From Paraescarpia echinospica (taxonomy: Eukaryota > Annelida > Polychaeta > Sabellida > Siboglinidae), in the NCBI GenBank assembly GCA_020002185.1, contig CM034541.1, positions 28,825,328 through 28,889,327 on the forward strand: a stretch of 64,000 bases of DNA, in the 5' to 3' direction. The position numbers and the translations under genes were made by a program. Shown here piece by piece: positions 1-11,832 of this stretch. Numbering within the stretch: position 1 is the first letter of the stretch; every line of letters begins with the position of its first letter. The notes under the pieces were generated by a model that was given only the letters and a program-made list of their open reading frames with translations, ran no database searches and had not been told where the DNA came from.

Positions 1-1949
1 GTGAAAATGAGAACTTTCTCACGTCTAATCTACACTGCTCCTTTACTAATGTAACTTCATGTCCTCTAGTCTTTCTATCTTTCTTAACTGAAAAAAACAC
101 ATTTCTATCAATATTTTCATAACCATTCAATATTTTAAACACTTCTATCTGATCTCCTCTCAATCTCCTGGTCTCTAGTGTTGTTAAACCACATTCTTTT
201 AGGCGTTTTTCATAACTAAGATCCCTCAGTTTTGGTATCATTTTAGTCGCTCTCCTCTGTACTCTTTCTAGCATATCTATGTCCTTCTTGCGGTATGGCC
301 TCCACGCTTGTATACAATATTCTAAATGAGGCCTAACTATTGTTTTGTACAGCGGTATTATTAGTTCTTTTTCTTTATATGCTATATTTCGCCTAATCAA
401 TCCAAGGATTTGATTTCCCTTTGAAGCTGCAATTCCACACTGCTCTGAAACCTTCATGTCAGCACTAATTGTCAGCCCTAAGTCCTTTTCTTTTACAGTA
501 GTACTTAGTACAGTTCCCCCCATTGTATATTCTACATATTCGTTCCCATGTCCTGTGTGGAGGCATTTACATTTCCCAAAATTGAACAACATTTGCCACT
601 TTTCAGACCATTTGATCAACCTGTCAAGATCATCTTGTAAATGCTGTCTATCACCATCACTTTCAATCCTTCTAAACACTTTTGTATCATCTGCAAATTT
701 CAACACCTTGCTAGCTATATCATCGTCCAAATCGTTTATATATATTAAGAATAATATAGGTCCCAGTACTGATCCCTGTGGAACCCCACTCAAAACTGAT
801 TTCCAGTTTGAAGCCTCCCCATCAACAACTACCCGTTGTCTTCTGTCAATCAGCCATTTTTCTATCCAGTTAATTATACCATTTCCTATGCCATGGGCTT
901 TTAGTTTAAGCAGTAATCTCTGATGTGGCACTTTGTCGAAAGCTTTTTGAAAATCTAAGTAGATGATATCTACTGGTGATCCATCATCTACCCACTTAGT
1001 GATATCTTCCAAAAAACATAACATATTTGTTAAGCATGACCTCGCTTTTAGAAACCCATGTTGAGATGGGTTTATCAAGTTATGTTTAATAAGAAAATCC
1101 ACCATGTGATCTTTAATTAGTCTTTCTAATAATTTACAAATCACTGATGTTAAACTCACTGGTCTATAGTTCTCTGACTTGTTTCTCGAACCTTTTTTAA
1201 ATAACGGTATAATGTTTGCTTCTTTCCATTCTAAAGGAACCACTCCCTCTTCTAATGACAAGTTGAAAACTGTTGCAAGCGGTATGCTAATTTGTTCTAC
1301 AATTTCCACTAGTAGTTTGGGTGGAATACCATCCACTCCAGGTGATTTATTTTCCTTCATAGCCCTAATTTTCTTAGCTACCATTTCTGGGGTTACAATT
1401 AACTGTCTTAAATAGTCTGATTCTGCCCCCTTGAACTTAGCCTCTGGTACTGGCAGTGAACTAGTGTCTTCTCTGGTAAACACTGAACTAAAATACTCAT
1501 TTAGGTCTTCTGCCATTAAGAATCCTTCTGATATTATATTTCCAGCACTATCTTCTAGAGGACCGACCTTATCCTGAACTTTCTGTTTGCTTCGAACATA
1601 CGCATAAAAACTCTTGCTGTCATGTTTTATATTACAAGCTAATTTATGTTCATAGCTTCTCTCTGAATTTCTAATTTCAGCTGTAGCTTGGTTTAGTGCT
1701 TCTTTATAAAGGTTGTAGTCTTCGTCATTGCCAGTACGTCTATAAGACTTCCACATCATTTGTTTATACTTAATTTTTCTAATGGCTTCTTTCGATAAGT
1801 ATTTCTTTCTGGTCCGTTTCCCTTGTTTTTTGAAGGGAACAAATTTATCTACGATGCACTCTATTTCATTCTTTAAGATATTCCAGCATTCTGTTGCTGT
1901 CTTATTCTTCAGTGTATTATTCCAGTCTATCTTTGCTAAATATTTCCTG
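1..1949 (-). mobile_element. CR1-like LINE family 1, copy 1 (RT part, cut by window edge)
   Basis: Reading the minus strand, an open frame runs from the breakpoint near 1,949 to the window edge. It encodes the linker and reverse transcriptase of the same family as the copies at 5.4, 27, 46.5 and 52.5 kb. RT landmarks seen are the [14 protein letters not shown] block, the [17 protein letters not shown] block, [14 protein letters not shown], and the catalytic FADDTK. The 5' side breaks off inside the region after the endonuclease, where the sequence stops matching the full-length copies. The endonuclease and ORF1 are missing, as is usual for 5'-truncated LINE insertions. The 3' end lies outside the window. 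It is nearly identical to the full-length copies, so insertion looks recent. Confidence 0.9.
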
Positions 1950-2844
1950 GAACCGTAAGGTAACTGCTTGTTCCTCTATGATGACAAATGTTTGCATTAC
2001 ATCGGAATATCGCACAATAACTAATTTTGACGCTCGTTTCGACCCGAAAGCTATCCTTGTAAACATGCATGGAAAGGGTCGGCCTGATGCTAGTATGGGT
2101 CATATGTGACGTCACAACTCGGCATCAAAAAAACGCGCCAAAAATATGCATATTCGAAAATGTCCGGCTGCACAGCATAAATGTGGAATTTCTAATTCAT
2201 TTTTATTTTTATTTTTTGTCTTGGTGGACATGGAAATAGATAGCAGGATGTAATATAATATGAATTCAAGCAATATATATTTGTATTCCATTTAACAACA
2301 TCAGTATTGTCCACACCAAGAGACTTATTTTTATTTGCAATTTACTAAATAACTATAATTCAATCACAGGTATTTATAACTAGATTCATAAATAATTATT
2401 TAACATAACAGTGAAATAAAAATTTAAAAAATGCTCACAAATCCGTACACGTGATATAGATGCAGCTCGGCCGTTCTATATGTGACGGGGCCAATTTGTA
2501 CAACAACAAGTCGGCTCCAATCTTTTCGATCAAGTTCTTTATTTGTGGTCTTACTTCCGGATACAAAAAGAAACATAAACAAAGTAAACAGTTTGTCAAT
2601 ACAGTACTAACAATACAAATATACGTAAGTAGATATATTAATGATTATGATGCGTGGACACATGTCACACAGCACGCACGCGCAATATAATGAATCCAGT
2701 ATAATGTAAATTAACCTAAAGATTTATAATTGTTGTACAAGTTATACTAGGAATGCAAATGTATGTAAATCAACAATGCAAGTATACGCGTCTAACAGAT
2801 GCAATAATTACATAATCTACCATGACTGTAATGGCAATGCTCAC

Positions 2845-2907
2845 CCCAACACTGCTCTGGAGGCTCATTAATGAATCTCACATCATTCATTGAGGCCTGG
2901 CTCCCTC
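2845..2907 (-). other. Possible exon, same unidentified minus-strand gene
   Basis: A 63-nt minus-strand segment has a TTGCAG acceptor and a GTGAGC donor. The open frame contains SQASMNDVRFINEPPEQCW and stays open about 20 codons further upstream. No family is recognised. It may belong with 3,627-3,726, but compatible phases were not demonstrated. Confidence 0.27.
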
Positions 2908-3626
2908 CTGCAATGGCATGGTGCAACATGTCATTTATAGCAGAACACAGATAATTATTTAAACAAGTATTTCAATTCCATATTCCTATACTACTTTGTG
3001 TTATCATATTCTGTTCCAATTTACTACAGAGTATACCTATTCTATGACTTGTTAAATGACTGAACCAAACACTTGGCCAGTGTTTACCATCTAGCTACAC
3101 TATCCAGGGTGGCTCCCAACTTGTTTTCAAGTGTTAGTCTCTAGGGAATATGCTCCACATCCTACCCAGCCAATGATTAATCATGAGGACATTAGTGGCC
3201 ACTGGGCAGTTTCTGATACTGACTGCATAGCTTCATAGAAGACATTTTGTTGCTAAATGCATAATATGGCCGTATATTAACCTAATAGCACGTAGATTAA
3301 GCATCATAATACAAAACACAGTACCTGATTAAACATGATTAAAACTGTATATTCTGCAAGTTATATCACTAGCAGGATGTAAGTATTCTAAAACTCATTA
3401 AGACCACTACTGTTTATAACCAGCCAGTGGGGGTCAACCACAGCATCCTGGGGTGTCCACTCAAAGCAATTTTCCATACAGTGAAAACCCTTATAACTAA
3501 ATAATTGCTTTAAAACATCCATGCAATTTTAGTTCTAATGATGGACAATCTTTCACTTCATGATGTGGTATAATTAGAAAAGGGAAATAATACCTTAAAA
3601 GTATTATTGAACAAGTTGACACTCAC

Positions 3627-3726
3627 CAAAAATAAATGTCTCCTCCTTGTTGTGTAAAACCTGAGCCAGCCTAGCCCACAGCTGCTGTACCAATGCTTGG
3701 TGAAAATACACATGTGACCAGTATCT
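3627..3726 (-). other. Possible exon of an unidentified minus-strand gene
   Basis: On the minus strand a 100-nt segment is bounded by a CAG acceptor and a GTGAGT donor and is open in the frame beginning RYWSHVYFHQALVQQLWARL. The translation reads like real protein (amphipathic, no low complexity), but I cannot name a family. A second candidate lies downstream on the same strand at 2,845-2,907. This could be the relic of a DNA transposon gene or a host exon. Confidence is low because linking exons and reading phases were not established. Confidence 0.3.
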
Positions 3727-5462
3727 CTGGAGTTTATCTCATACCATTCAAGCAACTGGTTACTCATAGTAATTAATTACCTAAATATAATTATAATCAA
3801 CACCTTAGCAATTAAATCATGAAAATGTAGTTTCACAAAATAAAGAATGTAACAATATCCGTCATCTACTTAGCATATGGTGCTGCCATATTGTGGCTGG
3901 TAGCGACATTAGAATGAAAATTAATATGTATTCCATCTCTTAACTAGCATGTTACAACATAACTATGAACATGTGTAGGTGTCCAAACTGATACCTTACA
4001 TATATTAACTCATCTAACATTCAGATGGTTTCCTAGGTGACTCAGATTCTCATAATTCAGTTAAAAAATAAATCATACTAAATATGTTTGGTTTTACAAT
4101 GGAGGTGTGCAATTTTTTAAGCCTCAATTCCAGATAATAGTCTTGGAGATATAGTCAATTGAAAACAGGGCGTCCTGTCAGATTTTCACACCCATTAAGA
4201 ACATTTTATGTTTTTAGCCATGTTTGGAACCACGATCTTTCCATACACTGGTAGGTGAACATAGTTGTTTTGTGCAAATCAGCAAAAGTTAATGAGCGTT
4301 GTTTCATCAGTGCACCATGAAACATTAAAGCTTCTTCAACCAGTCTTTACTTCACGGTGGTGATAACGTGTAATTTTTCTCAGTCTTCAGCAGTTACGAT
4401 TATTAGCCACGCCACTTGAGGAATAGTCTTTAGTTACCGAACAATAAAAGGTATTAAAGATATGTCGTTACTCTGTAATTTAATCCATGGCTGTATGGAG
4501 TCAGCGACGACTGTAACATATACACTGCCTGTTCGGTATTTATCCCACAATTGACAGAAACGCATCTCAGTCCGCGAGGAGCAATAACCAGTTGGTTAAA
4601 GACCACCATTCCGAGTCCATGACAGGTTACATATTTACATCGATTGGTTAGTATTCTGTCGCTAGACCACCGCACCCCACCTGTAAGTCAGTTTTCTATA
4701 TTCTTCTTCAGTTCATATGAACACTGAAATTATTGTAAACCTTGTGCAAGCTTCTTCAAGTCATCAGCGCCACGCTTCATCCGGGATGGAAAGAGCGGGT
4801 GAACATGGTATCTTTCTAATTATATTCAACATTGAAGAGAGACGCACTAAACTATTGTGATATTCGTGATCGTTCTGACCATGTGACACAAAACGTGTAG
4901 TGGCTTCATCGTCATTTGTAAGGCCGATGACGTCATTTTGCACCTTCTATAACCTACCCTTCCCTTCAGTTGGCTGATCTGTTGGAACTTGGTTGAAGCA
5001 CCTTTTGGTTTTTCACAACAACGTTGAACATAGCATAAACCCATAGTATTGTCTTCTCATGGAGTTTCATGTCTGCAAGATGGACTGGTTTCCATCAGGC
5101 ATAGTTTGTGTACTAATGACATTGTGTTAGTCATGGCAACATGGCAACGATGGCTTCTAGTTGCAATCCCTTTAAGCCCTGGTGATGTTTAACATGATCT
5201 TTATAATGTTCACGTATGACGATCACATACTGACGTTTGGATTGCCAGACTGTTTCCTGCTAAACTCCTTTGTACGATAGTGAACATTCTCGTCCCTCAA
5301 AATATATGACACCTTAGTACAGTCGGAAAGTATGCCCCCCGTGCAACCAGTGGATTTCTAAATGAAACTTACTTTTTTTGCAACCCTGAAGGTGTCTAGT
5401 AAACAGATTTGGATGTTCACATTTCGAAATAATGTCCGAAGGGGTCCGTTTGGAGATCAGCA

Positions 5463-6042
5463 TTTGGGGGACTTCCGGTGGTGAATTGATTTGAATTTGG
5501 TGCAGCAAACTTGCGAAAATATAAGGATATTTGATCAAGATAAGTGATATTATTGAGCGTATAGGATACATAACGTAATTATAGATATATATTAAGCAAT
5601 ATTTTTGTTAAAAGTTAGCTAGAGGGAGTAATCTAGGGTAGATTAAAAGTAGGCGATTTGCGAGCGATAATTGTGGACGTTAATGTAATCGGAACGTTGT
5701 TTACAAAGTAGGTCACTGGCGAAGTTAGCGTACCGTGAACGACAATAGAATAGCGTTATTTGAGATAATCGGTGTAGTTAGATGAGTAATTAAAACCTGA
5801 AATAGCAATCTTTTAAAGTGTATACTAGTACACAGGAAACAGTCTTTGTAAAGACTACCTTGTAATATCTAAGCCTAACTTGAATACATTGTCATCGACA
5901 TCGTAACTAGGTAAGGCACGGTGTGTCACTGTGTGTTAACAAATATAACTAACTATAACCTAAACAATCTGGTGTAAATTGTACACAGAAAAGTCTTTTC
6001 AAAGACTACATGAAACTACTTTGAACATAAATAAATTCTGAT
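5463..6042 (+). promoter_or_regulatory. LINE 5'UTR with two twin-hairpin modules
   Basis: This 580-nt leader of LINE copy 2 has no long frame. Two modules about 150 nt apart share one layout: a GTGTA...TACAC inverted repeat, then a short spacer, then a palindrome (AGTCTTTGTAAAGACT at 5,841-5,856 and AGTCTTTTCAAAGACT at 5,992-6,007). Both modules are kept in the copy at 46.5-51.5 kb. In LINEs the internal promoter lies in this leader, so a role in transcription or translation is plausible but inferred. Confidence 0.6.
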
Positions 6043-7444
6043 ATGGCACCTTGCAAGCGGCAACTCAGGGCAAAACGACACCTAGTTTGCAACGACTGCC
6101 AGAGCTGGGTGGATTTTGCGTTGTCTGGCTGTCAAAAATCATGGGCAGAGACCAAAGATGACGGATTCACCTTTCGGTGTATGGGGTGTTTGAGGGTGGA
6201 ATGTCTGATGAAGGAGGTGTGTAAGTTGACGGATATAGTGAAGGAGATGGAGCCGAGACTCAACATAGAAATAGATGGAGCAGAGAGGGATGACGCGGAG
6301 AGAGTTGAGAATTCTACAACACAGAAGGAGCAGAGTTGTGACACGGAGACTGAAGAAAGGAGACTGAGAGGAAGGAAGGTGACCGGTGTGAAGGAACAAG
6401 ACATTGAGAAACAGAGGGACGGAGGAAAAGTGTTCGGCAGAGGAAAAGAAAACGGGCCAGTGGGGATAGATCAGCAGGTAGTCAGACTGTAGAGAACGAG
6501 GAGAGACACGACAGCGATACAGGTGGTGAAGAGGTAGATACCACAGAGGCAGTTGGTATGACTGTGAGACAGAAGACTGATGGAAGAAGACAGAGTGTTC
6601 AGCAAAAAACAGAAAACATGACAGGCGTGAAGGTGACAGGGGAGAAAGTGACCGTAGTGAAGGAGGTAGCCGGGGAAAAGGGACGGGAGAGGAGAGAAGA
6701 AAATGTGATGGGAGGAAAGAAGAAGGGACGAAAGGAAGTGAGAGTAAATGTGCTAGAAGAGAAGATGACAGGAGGAAGGGGGATAAGAGAAAACGCGACA
6801 GGAATGAAGGGAATGGAAGAGAATGTGACAGGAGAGAAGATGGCAAGAGGAAAAGACAACAACCAGACATATGCAAACCGGAGGAGCTACTCCGAGGCAG
6901 TGATTGAGGGGGCAAAGAGAAAAGAGAGAGTGTTTATGGGCGATTCAATTTTGAGAAAAACAGACAAGACTATATGCGAGGGGAAGGACGTTGTTGTATG
7001 TCTACCGGGGGCTAAGATAGAGCATGTGACCGAAAGGGTAGAAAAGGTATTGGGGCATGGCAAGGGAGGGTCTATACTAGTACACGTTGGGACAAACAAT
7101 GCAGACAAGGAGGGAACAACTGGTATAGTTCAGAAGTACAGACATCTAGTAAGGAAGCTAAAGAAGACAAGAGTGGAACAGGTTATTCTCTCAGGAATTT
7201 GCCAGTAATGGGAGGAAGGGGGGCAAGATACAGAAACTGTAAGAGGATGGCGATCAACGCACTTGTTGAGCAGATGTGTGAGGAAGAGGGCGTGGGATTT
7301 ATAGATTTATGGGGGTACTTTGTTGGGAGAGAAGATATGTACATGAGAGATGGCCTCCATCTAAGTGGAAAGGGGGCAGCAGTATTCTCAGAGAATCTGC
7401 TGCGATCTGTTGACAGTGGGACAGGTTGCATCTATTTAAACTAA
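6043..7444 (+). pseudogene. LINE copy 2 ORF1: zinc finger + SGNH esterase, two frame breaks
   Basis: This is ORF1 of the CR1-like element, matching the intact 467-residue version at 49,544-50,947. It starts MAPCKRQLRA with a Cys-rich, PHD-like N-terminus. A charged Lys/Glu region follows, with imperfect ENVTGEK-like repeats. Last comes an SGNH/GDSL esterase with block I GDS (VFMGDSILRK), the GTNN block and the DGLHL block. Compared with the intact copy, one A is missing in an A-run near 6,410 and one T in a T-run near 7,197, so the frame changes twice. ORF1 proteins of CR1/L2 elements with esterase domains are thought to bind RNA or membranes during retrotransposition. Confidence 0.85.
7435..7441 (+). 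promoter_or_regulatory. Slippery heptamer T TTA AAC at end of LINE ORF1
   Basis: TTTAAAC lies in the ORF1 frame as T TTA AAC, immediately before the ORF1 TAA stop. A -1 slip here would enter ORF2. The same heptamer in the same phase exists in the other full-length copy (49,547-49,553, minus strand). In this copy the -1 frame soon meets TAG (TCG TAG), so it is probably dead here. Confidence 0.55.
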
Positions 7445-10318
7445 ATTCGTAGGGGGGGACTCGCAGAGAAGCCTAAAACTGGAGGCATAGATAAAGACAG
7501 CAAAAATAATTCAGCAAAGAGCAGTCTGGAAAACTGTTCTGAAGCTGGATATAAATGTGTTTGTTTAAATGCAAGGAGTATAGTAAACAAAAGAAATGAA
7601 CTAAACATTATGGTAGAAGATATTGACCCTCACATAATAGGTATAACCGAATCATGGGCAACCACCGATATATCAGATGCCGAATTGGGACTGACAGGAT
7701 ATGTAATGTTTAGGAAAGATAGAATAGGAAGAAGGGGAGGTGGAGTTATTTTATATATTAAAGAATCTATCCAGGCTTATGAAATAAAATTAGACAGAGA
7801 AGCAGATTGCGAAGAAGCTGTTTGGTGTAACATAGTTACAGGAAACTCAACGTTAACGGTTGGATTAGTTTATCGAAGTCCAAACATAAGCATAGAAGAG
7901 AATGAAAAAATACAAAACGCTATAAGGAAAGTGAGCAAACGGGACTGTTATTATGGGGGATTTTAACCATGGGCATATAAAATGGAAATCTCTACAGAGT
8001 ATGGGTAGTGAGGACCACAAGTTTTTAGTTTTAGTACAAGATAGTTTCCTTTCTCAACATGTGCTAGAACCAACCAGGGGAGAGAATGTGTTAGACTTAG
8101 TTTTGTCCTCACAGAATGAATTAGTTGACAATGTTAAATTATGTGAGCCTCTGGGAAGTAGTGATCACAACCAGATACATTTTACCATCAAAGTAAAATC
8201 AGAAAGAAATAATAAAAAGCAGTTGAGGAGAAATTTCCACAAAGGAAGATATAAGGAAATGAGGAAATATTTAGCAAAGATAGACTGGAATAATACACTG
8301 AAGAATAAGACAGCAACAGAATGCTGGAATATCTTAAAGAATGAAATAGAGTGCATCGTAGATACATTTGTTCCCTTCAAAAAACAAGGAAACGGACCAA
8401 AAAGAAACACTTATCGAAAGAAGCCATTAGAAAAATTAAGTATAAACAAATGATGTGGAAGTCATATAGACGTACTGGAAATGACGAAGACTACAACATT
8501 TATAAAGAAGCACTAAACCAAGCTACAGCTGAAATTAGAAATTCAAAGAGAAGCTATGAACATAAATTAGCTTGTAATATAAAACATGACAGCAAGAGTT
8601 TTTATGCGTATGTTCGAAGCAAACAGAAAGTTCAGGATAAGGTCGGTCCTCTAGAAGATAGTGCTGGAAATATAATATCAGAAGGATTCTTAATGGCTGA
8701 AGACCTAAATGAGTATTTTAGTTCAGTGTTTACCAGAGAAGACACTAGTTCACTGCCAGTACCAGAGGCTAAGTTCAAGGGGGCAGAATCAGACTATTTT
8801 AGACAGTTAATTGTAACCCCAGAAATGGTAGCAAAGAAAATTAGGGCTATGAAGGAAAATAAATCACCTGGAGTGGATGGTATTCCACCCAAACTACTAG
8901 TGGAAATTGTAGAACAAATTAGCATACCTCTTGCAACAGTTTTCAACTTGTCATTAGAAGAGGGAGTGGTTCCTTTAGAATGGAAAGAAGCAAACATTAT
9001 ACCGTTATTTAAAAAAAGTTCGAGAAACAAGTCAGAGAACTATAGACCAGTGAGTTTAACATCAGTGACTTGTAAATTATTAGAAAGACTAATTAAAGAT
9101 CACATGGTGGATTTTCTTGTTAAACATAACTTGATAAACCCATCTCAACATGGGTTTCTAAAAGCGAGGTCATGCTTAACAAATATGTTATGTTTTTGGA
9201 AGATATCACTAAGTGGGTAGATGATGGATCACCAGTAGATATCATCTACTTAGATTTTTAAAAAGCTTTCGACAAAGTGCCACATCAGAGATTACTGCTG
9301 AAACTAAAAGCCCATGGCATAGGAAATGGTATAATTAACTGGATAGAAAAATGGATGATTGACAGAAGACAACGGGTAGTTGTTGATGGGGAGGCTTCAA
9401 ACTGGAAATCAGTTTTGAGTGGGGTTCCACAGGATCAGTACTGGGACCTATATTATTCTTAATATATATAAACGATTTGGACGATGATATAGCTAGCAAG
9501 GTGTTGAAATTTGCAGATGATACAAAAGTGTTTAGAAGGATTGAAAGTGATGGTGATAGACAGCATTTACAGGATGATCTTGACAGGTTGATCAAATGGT
9601 CTGAAAAGTGGCAAATGTTGTTCAATTTTGGGAAATGTAAATGCCTCCACACAGGACATGGGAACGAATATGTAGAATATACAATGGGGGGAACTGTACT
9701 AAGTACTACTGTAAAAGAAAAGACTTAGGGCTGACAATTAGTGCTGACATGAAGGTTTCAGAGCAGTGTGGAATTGCAGCTTCAAAAGGAAATCAAATCC
9801 TTGGATTGATTAGGCGAAATATAGCATATAAAGAAAAAGAACTAATAATACCGCTGTACAAAACAATAGTTAGGCCTCATTTAGAATATTGTATACAAGC
9901 GTGGAGGCCATACCTCAAGAAGGACATAGATATGCTAGAAAGAGTACAGAGGAGAGCGACTAAAATGATACCAAAACTGAGGGATCTTAGTTATGAAAAA
10001 CGCCTAAAAGAATGTGGTTTAACAACACTAGAGACCAGGAGATTGAGAGGAGATCAGATAGAAGTGTTTAAAATATTGAATGGTTATGAAAATATTGATA
10101 GAAATATGTTTTTTTCAGTTAAGAAAGATAGAAAGACTAGAGGACATGAAGTTACATTAGTAAAGGAGCAGTGTAGATTAGACGTGAGAAAGTTCTCATT
10201 TTCACAAAGGACTGTGAATGAATGGAACAGATTATCTGATGATTGTGTGGGTGCTAGTAGTGTGAATATGTTTAAAAATAAAATCGACACATACCTCAGA
10301 AGGGCTGGATATATGTAG
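7442..10318 (+). pseudogene. LINE copy 2 ORF2: APE endonuclease + reverse transcriptase, frame-broken
   Basis: The order is APE-type endonuclease, linker, RT, C-terminal domain. Endonuclease signatures are CLNARS (Asn), GITESW (Glu), GRRGGGVILYIK, MGDFNHG and SSDHNQIHF. RT signatures are [29 protein letters not shown] and a C-terminal [14 protein letters not shown] helix. The ORF ends at TAG 10,316-10,318. Against the other copies there are small deletions near 7,950 (2 nt), 8,392, 9,198, 9,434 and 9,726 and a C-to-T nonsense change near 9,258. Several of these are single bases lost from homopolymers. It would encode the nicking and cDNA-synthesis enzyme of target-primed reverse transcription. 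Confidence 0.88.
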
Positions 10319-10366
10319 ATAAAAGGGTTGGACTCTAGATAAGCCAAAGGGCTTCCTTGTCCACCT

Positions 10367-10419
10367 GCCATCTAGAGTTAATTCTCTGGATGGCAATCTT
10401 GTTAAATCTTGTTAAATCT
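10367..10419 (+). terminator. LINE 3' end: 11-bp hairpin plus ATCTTGTTAA tandem tail
   Basis: GCCATCTAGAG and CTCTGGATGGC pair into an 11-bp stem (one T-G wobble) around a TTAATT loop at 10,367-10,394. Two copies of the decamer ATCTTGTTAA follow. All five 3' ends of this family in the window have the same arrangement, with partly compensatory stem changes. It is probably the RT recognition structure of the RNA rather than a transcription terminator. Confidence 0.65.
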
Positions 10420-10425
10420 CTACAA

Positions 10426-10849
10426 TGCTCACTGCGAAAACGAACAATGGTGTTTCTGGGCTTCGTCTGCCTGTCGACAGATCAGCCAAGTCAATGGCAG
10501 CGTTCCAGATCACTGAGCTCAATGGGAGAGGTGACGTGCATTTTCTTTTTGATAGTATCAATGACTTTTTCTTCCAAGTTTCACCACGATTGTCATCGCA
10601 AATGCCACTGATGCGGAGATTGGGTCGTCGGGTGTACTGCTGGAGCGAATCCAATTAATCCTCCACCGTTACTACCCTTTTCTCAAGATATTCGACTTTG
10701 TTGCACTTGTCAGACAATTGTTCGGTGAGAGTGGCAATTTTTTTATTAAGAGTGTGAATCTTCAAGACTAAATCATGTGGAAACAGAACTTCTTTCAGTT
10801 GTTTGGCAATTCTTTCATCTTGCAATAAGGATAGCATTTGCGAAATCAA
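10426..10849 (-). pseudogene. ORF1 fragment of a second LINE type (coiled coil + RRM-like)
   Basis: On the minus strand one frame runs from 10,849 to about 10,412, broken only by a TAA at 10,655-10,657. The N-terminal part is a coiled coil (LNKKIATLTEQLSDK...VEYLEKRV). Next comes YTRRPNLRISGI, the start of the RRM-like core in L1/Jockey-type ORF1 (transposase_22-like) proteins, and later a P-L-S-S segment. These proteins coat LINE RNA. The fragment ends at the 3' tail of LINE copy 2, which probably landed in it. No RT of the same element is adjacent. Confidence 0.6.
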
Positions 10850-10956
10850 ATTGCTGTCAGTGTCAGCTGATATATGTAATGGTCGTTATGTTTCGGGACC
10901 CAATCTTTACGTCTGATCGCGTTGAGCCACAGTTCTCGTCGTTTTTCAGGGGCTAT

Positions 10957-11465
10957 GTATTCCCCGGAACGGATTTAAAAAATCATCTACCATTCATTGT
11001 ATGCTTCGCCTGGGACTGACATTTCACATATAGTTAAATATTGATATAGTATGACATGTCGTTAAATATGAAGGCATAATATCTATATTAATGTATATTC
11101 ATGTGCGATGGAACGTCGAGGGAACGTCGCGGAACGTCGATGGAACGGAATTTTAAGTTCATCTACCATTCGGTGTGTACTTCGCATGAGACTGATACTT
11201 CGCACATAGTTAACTATTGATATAATATAACATGTCCGTCAATATGAATCATAATATCTACAATAATGTATATTCATGTGCGATGTAACGTCGCGGAACG
11301 TCGATCGAAGATGGAATCAAGATAGTGGACGATGACAGCTTTGTTTTGGCTGTTCCATCTATTGAACACACTGTCGTGTGTGTGATGTGTGTGTTTGCAT
11401 GTGTGTAATGTCATATACCAGTAGTACATATTGGCTGACTATATTTACTATATATATATATATAT
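10957..11465 (+). repeat. Left terminal inverted repeat (two tandem subrepeats)
   Basis: Two diverged copies of a roughly 200-bp unit, each with a CTACCATTC...TATAGTTAAATATTGATATA-like core and a GGAACGTCG cluster. Its inner end runs through TG-rich and TA-rich simple sequence. It pairs with 14,612-14,912 plus 18,653-18,879 in inverse orientation. Confidence 0.7.
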
Positions 11466-11608
11466 CTAGGGCCTATATATATATATCTATACATTTAAAA
11501 ACGACAATGTCTGTGTAAAATGGACCATTGAATGTATTGTATCATATTTTTAATAAAGCATCAGCATCATTAACATGCAATAACAATGTTATGCTTATAT
11601 CCTACCTC

Positions 11609-11755
11609 AAACCGAGAGAAAGCCGAATTGACAGCATCATCCAATGCCAGCTCCTCAATCTTGCAGCCACAGTAGTTCAGCGTTGGTATGTCAAAGTCCC
11701 TGACGTAGCGGTGCAGATACTTGGTCTGAGAATCTCCGATAATAACAGCTGCCAT
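11609..11755 (-). CDS. First coding exon of an SGNH-hydrolase-like protein
   Basis: Minus strand. The ATG at 11,755 opens MAAVIIGDSQTKYLHRYV, in which GDS fits block I of SGNH/GDSL hydrolases (catalytic Ser). YCGCKIEEL follows. The coding part ends at a GTAGGA donor after SRFE. A TATA box (CTTATATAAG, 11,823-11,832) lies about 70 nt upstream on the same strand, so this is likely a first exon with its own promoter. Downstream exons were not identified. It sits inside the long-TIR element, so it may be cargo or part of the transposon. The hydrolase call rests on block I only. Confidence 0.4.
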
Positions 11756-11822
11756 GATGGACTGGACTTGACAGTACAAGCCTCAAGAGCAAATGATTGA
11801 CCCATCCTGAACAGCACGGCTT

Positions 11823-11832
11823 ATATAAGAGG
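11823..11832 (-). promoter_or_regulatory. TATA box upstream of SGNH-like exon
   Basis: The palindromic CTTATATAAG is flanked by a GC-richer start region on the minus strand, about 70 nt before the ATG at 11,755. The spacing fits a TATA promoter with a short 5'UTR. Confidence 0.4.

Larger units (their letters stand above)
1950..5462. other. Intergenic stretch between two divergent LINE copies
   Basis: AT-rich DNA with no long open frame. I see no RNA gene or tandem array. Short exon-like segments on the minus strand near 2.85-3.77 kb are listed separately. The rest is unassigned. Confidence 0.6.
5463..10425 (+). mobile_element. CR1-like LINE family 1, copy 2 (near full length)
   Basis: About 4.96 kb running 5'UTR, ORF1, ORF2, 3' hairpin and decamer tail, collinear with the full-length minus-strand copy at 46.5-51.5 kb. 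Both copies start at the same place (GGGGGACTTCCGG), which supports 5,463 or so as the true 5' end. The frames are broken by several small indels, mostly in homopolymers, and one point mutation makes a stop (TAA near 9,258). I see no clear target-site duplication. The 3' tail abuts a minus-strand ORF1 remnant of another LINE at about 10,425. Confidence 0.9.

Noticed and set aside
456..1415. Plus-strand frames over LINE copy 1
   Set aside because: Antisense shadows of the RT; the same shadows recur over every copy of the family.
6139..6915. 258-residue Ser/Leu/Phe-rich minus frame (and its twin at 50,074-50,676 +)
   Set aside because: Antisense of the Lys/Glu-rich repeat region of LINE ORF1.
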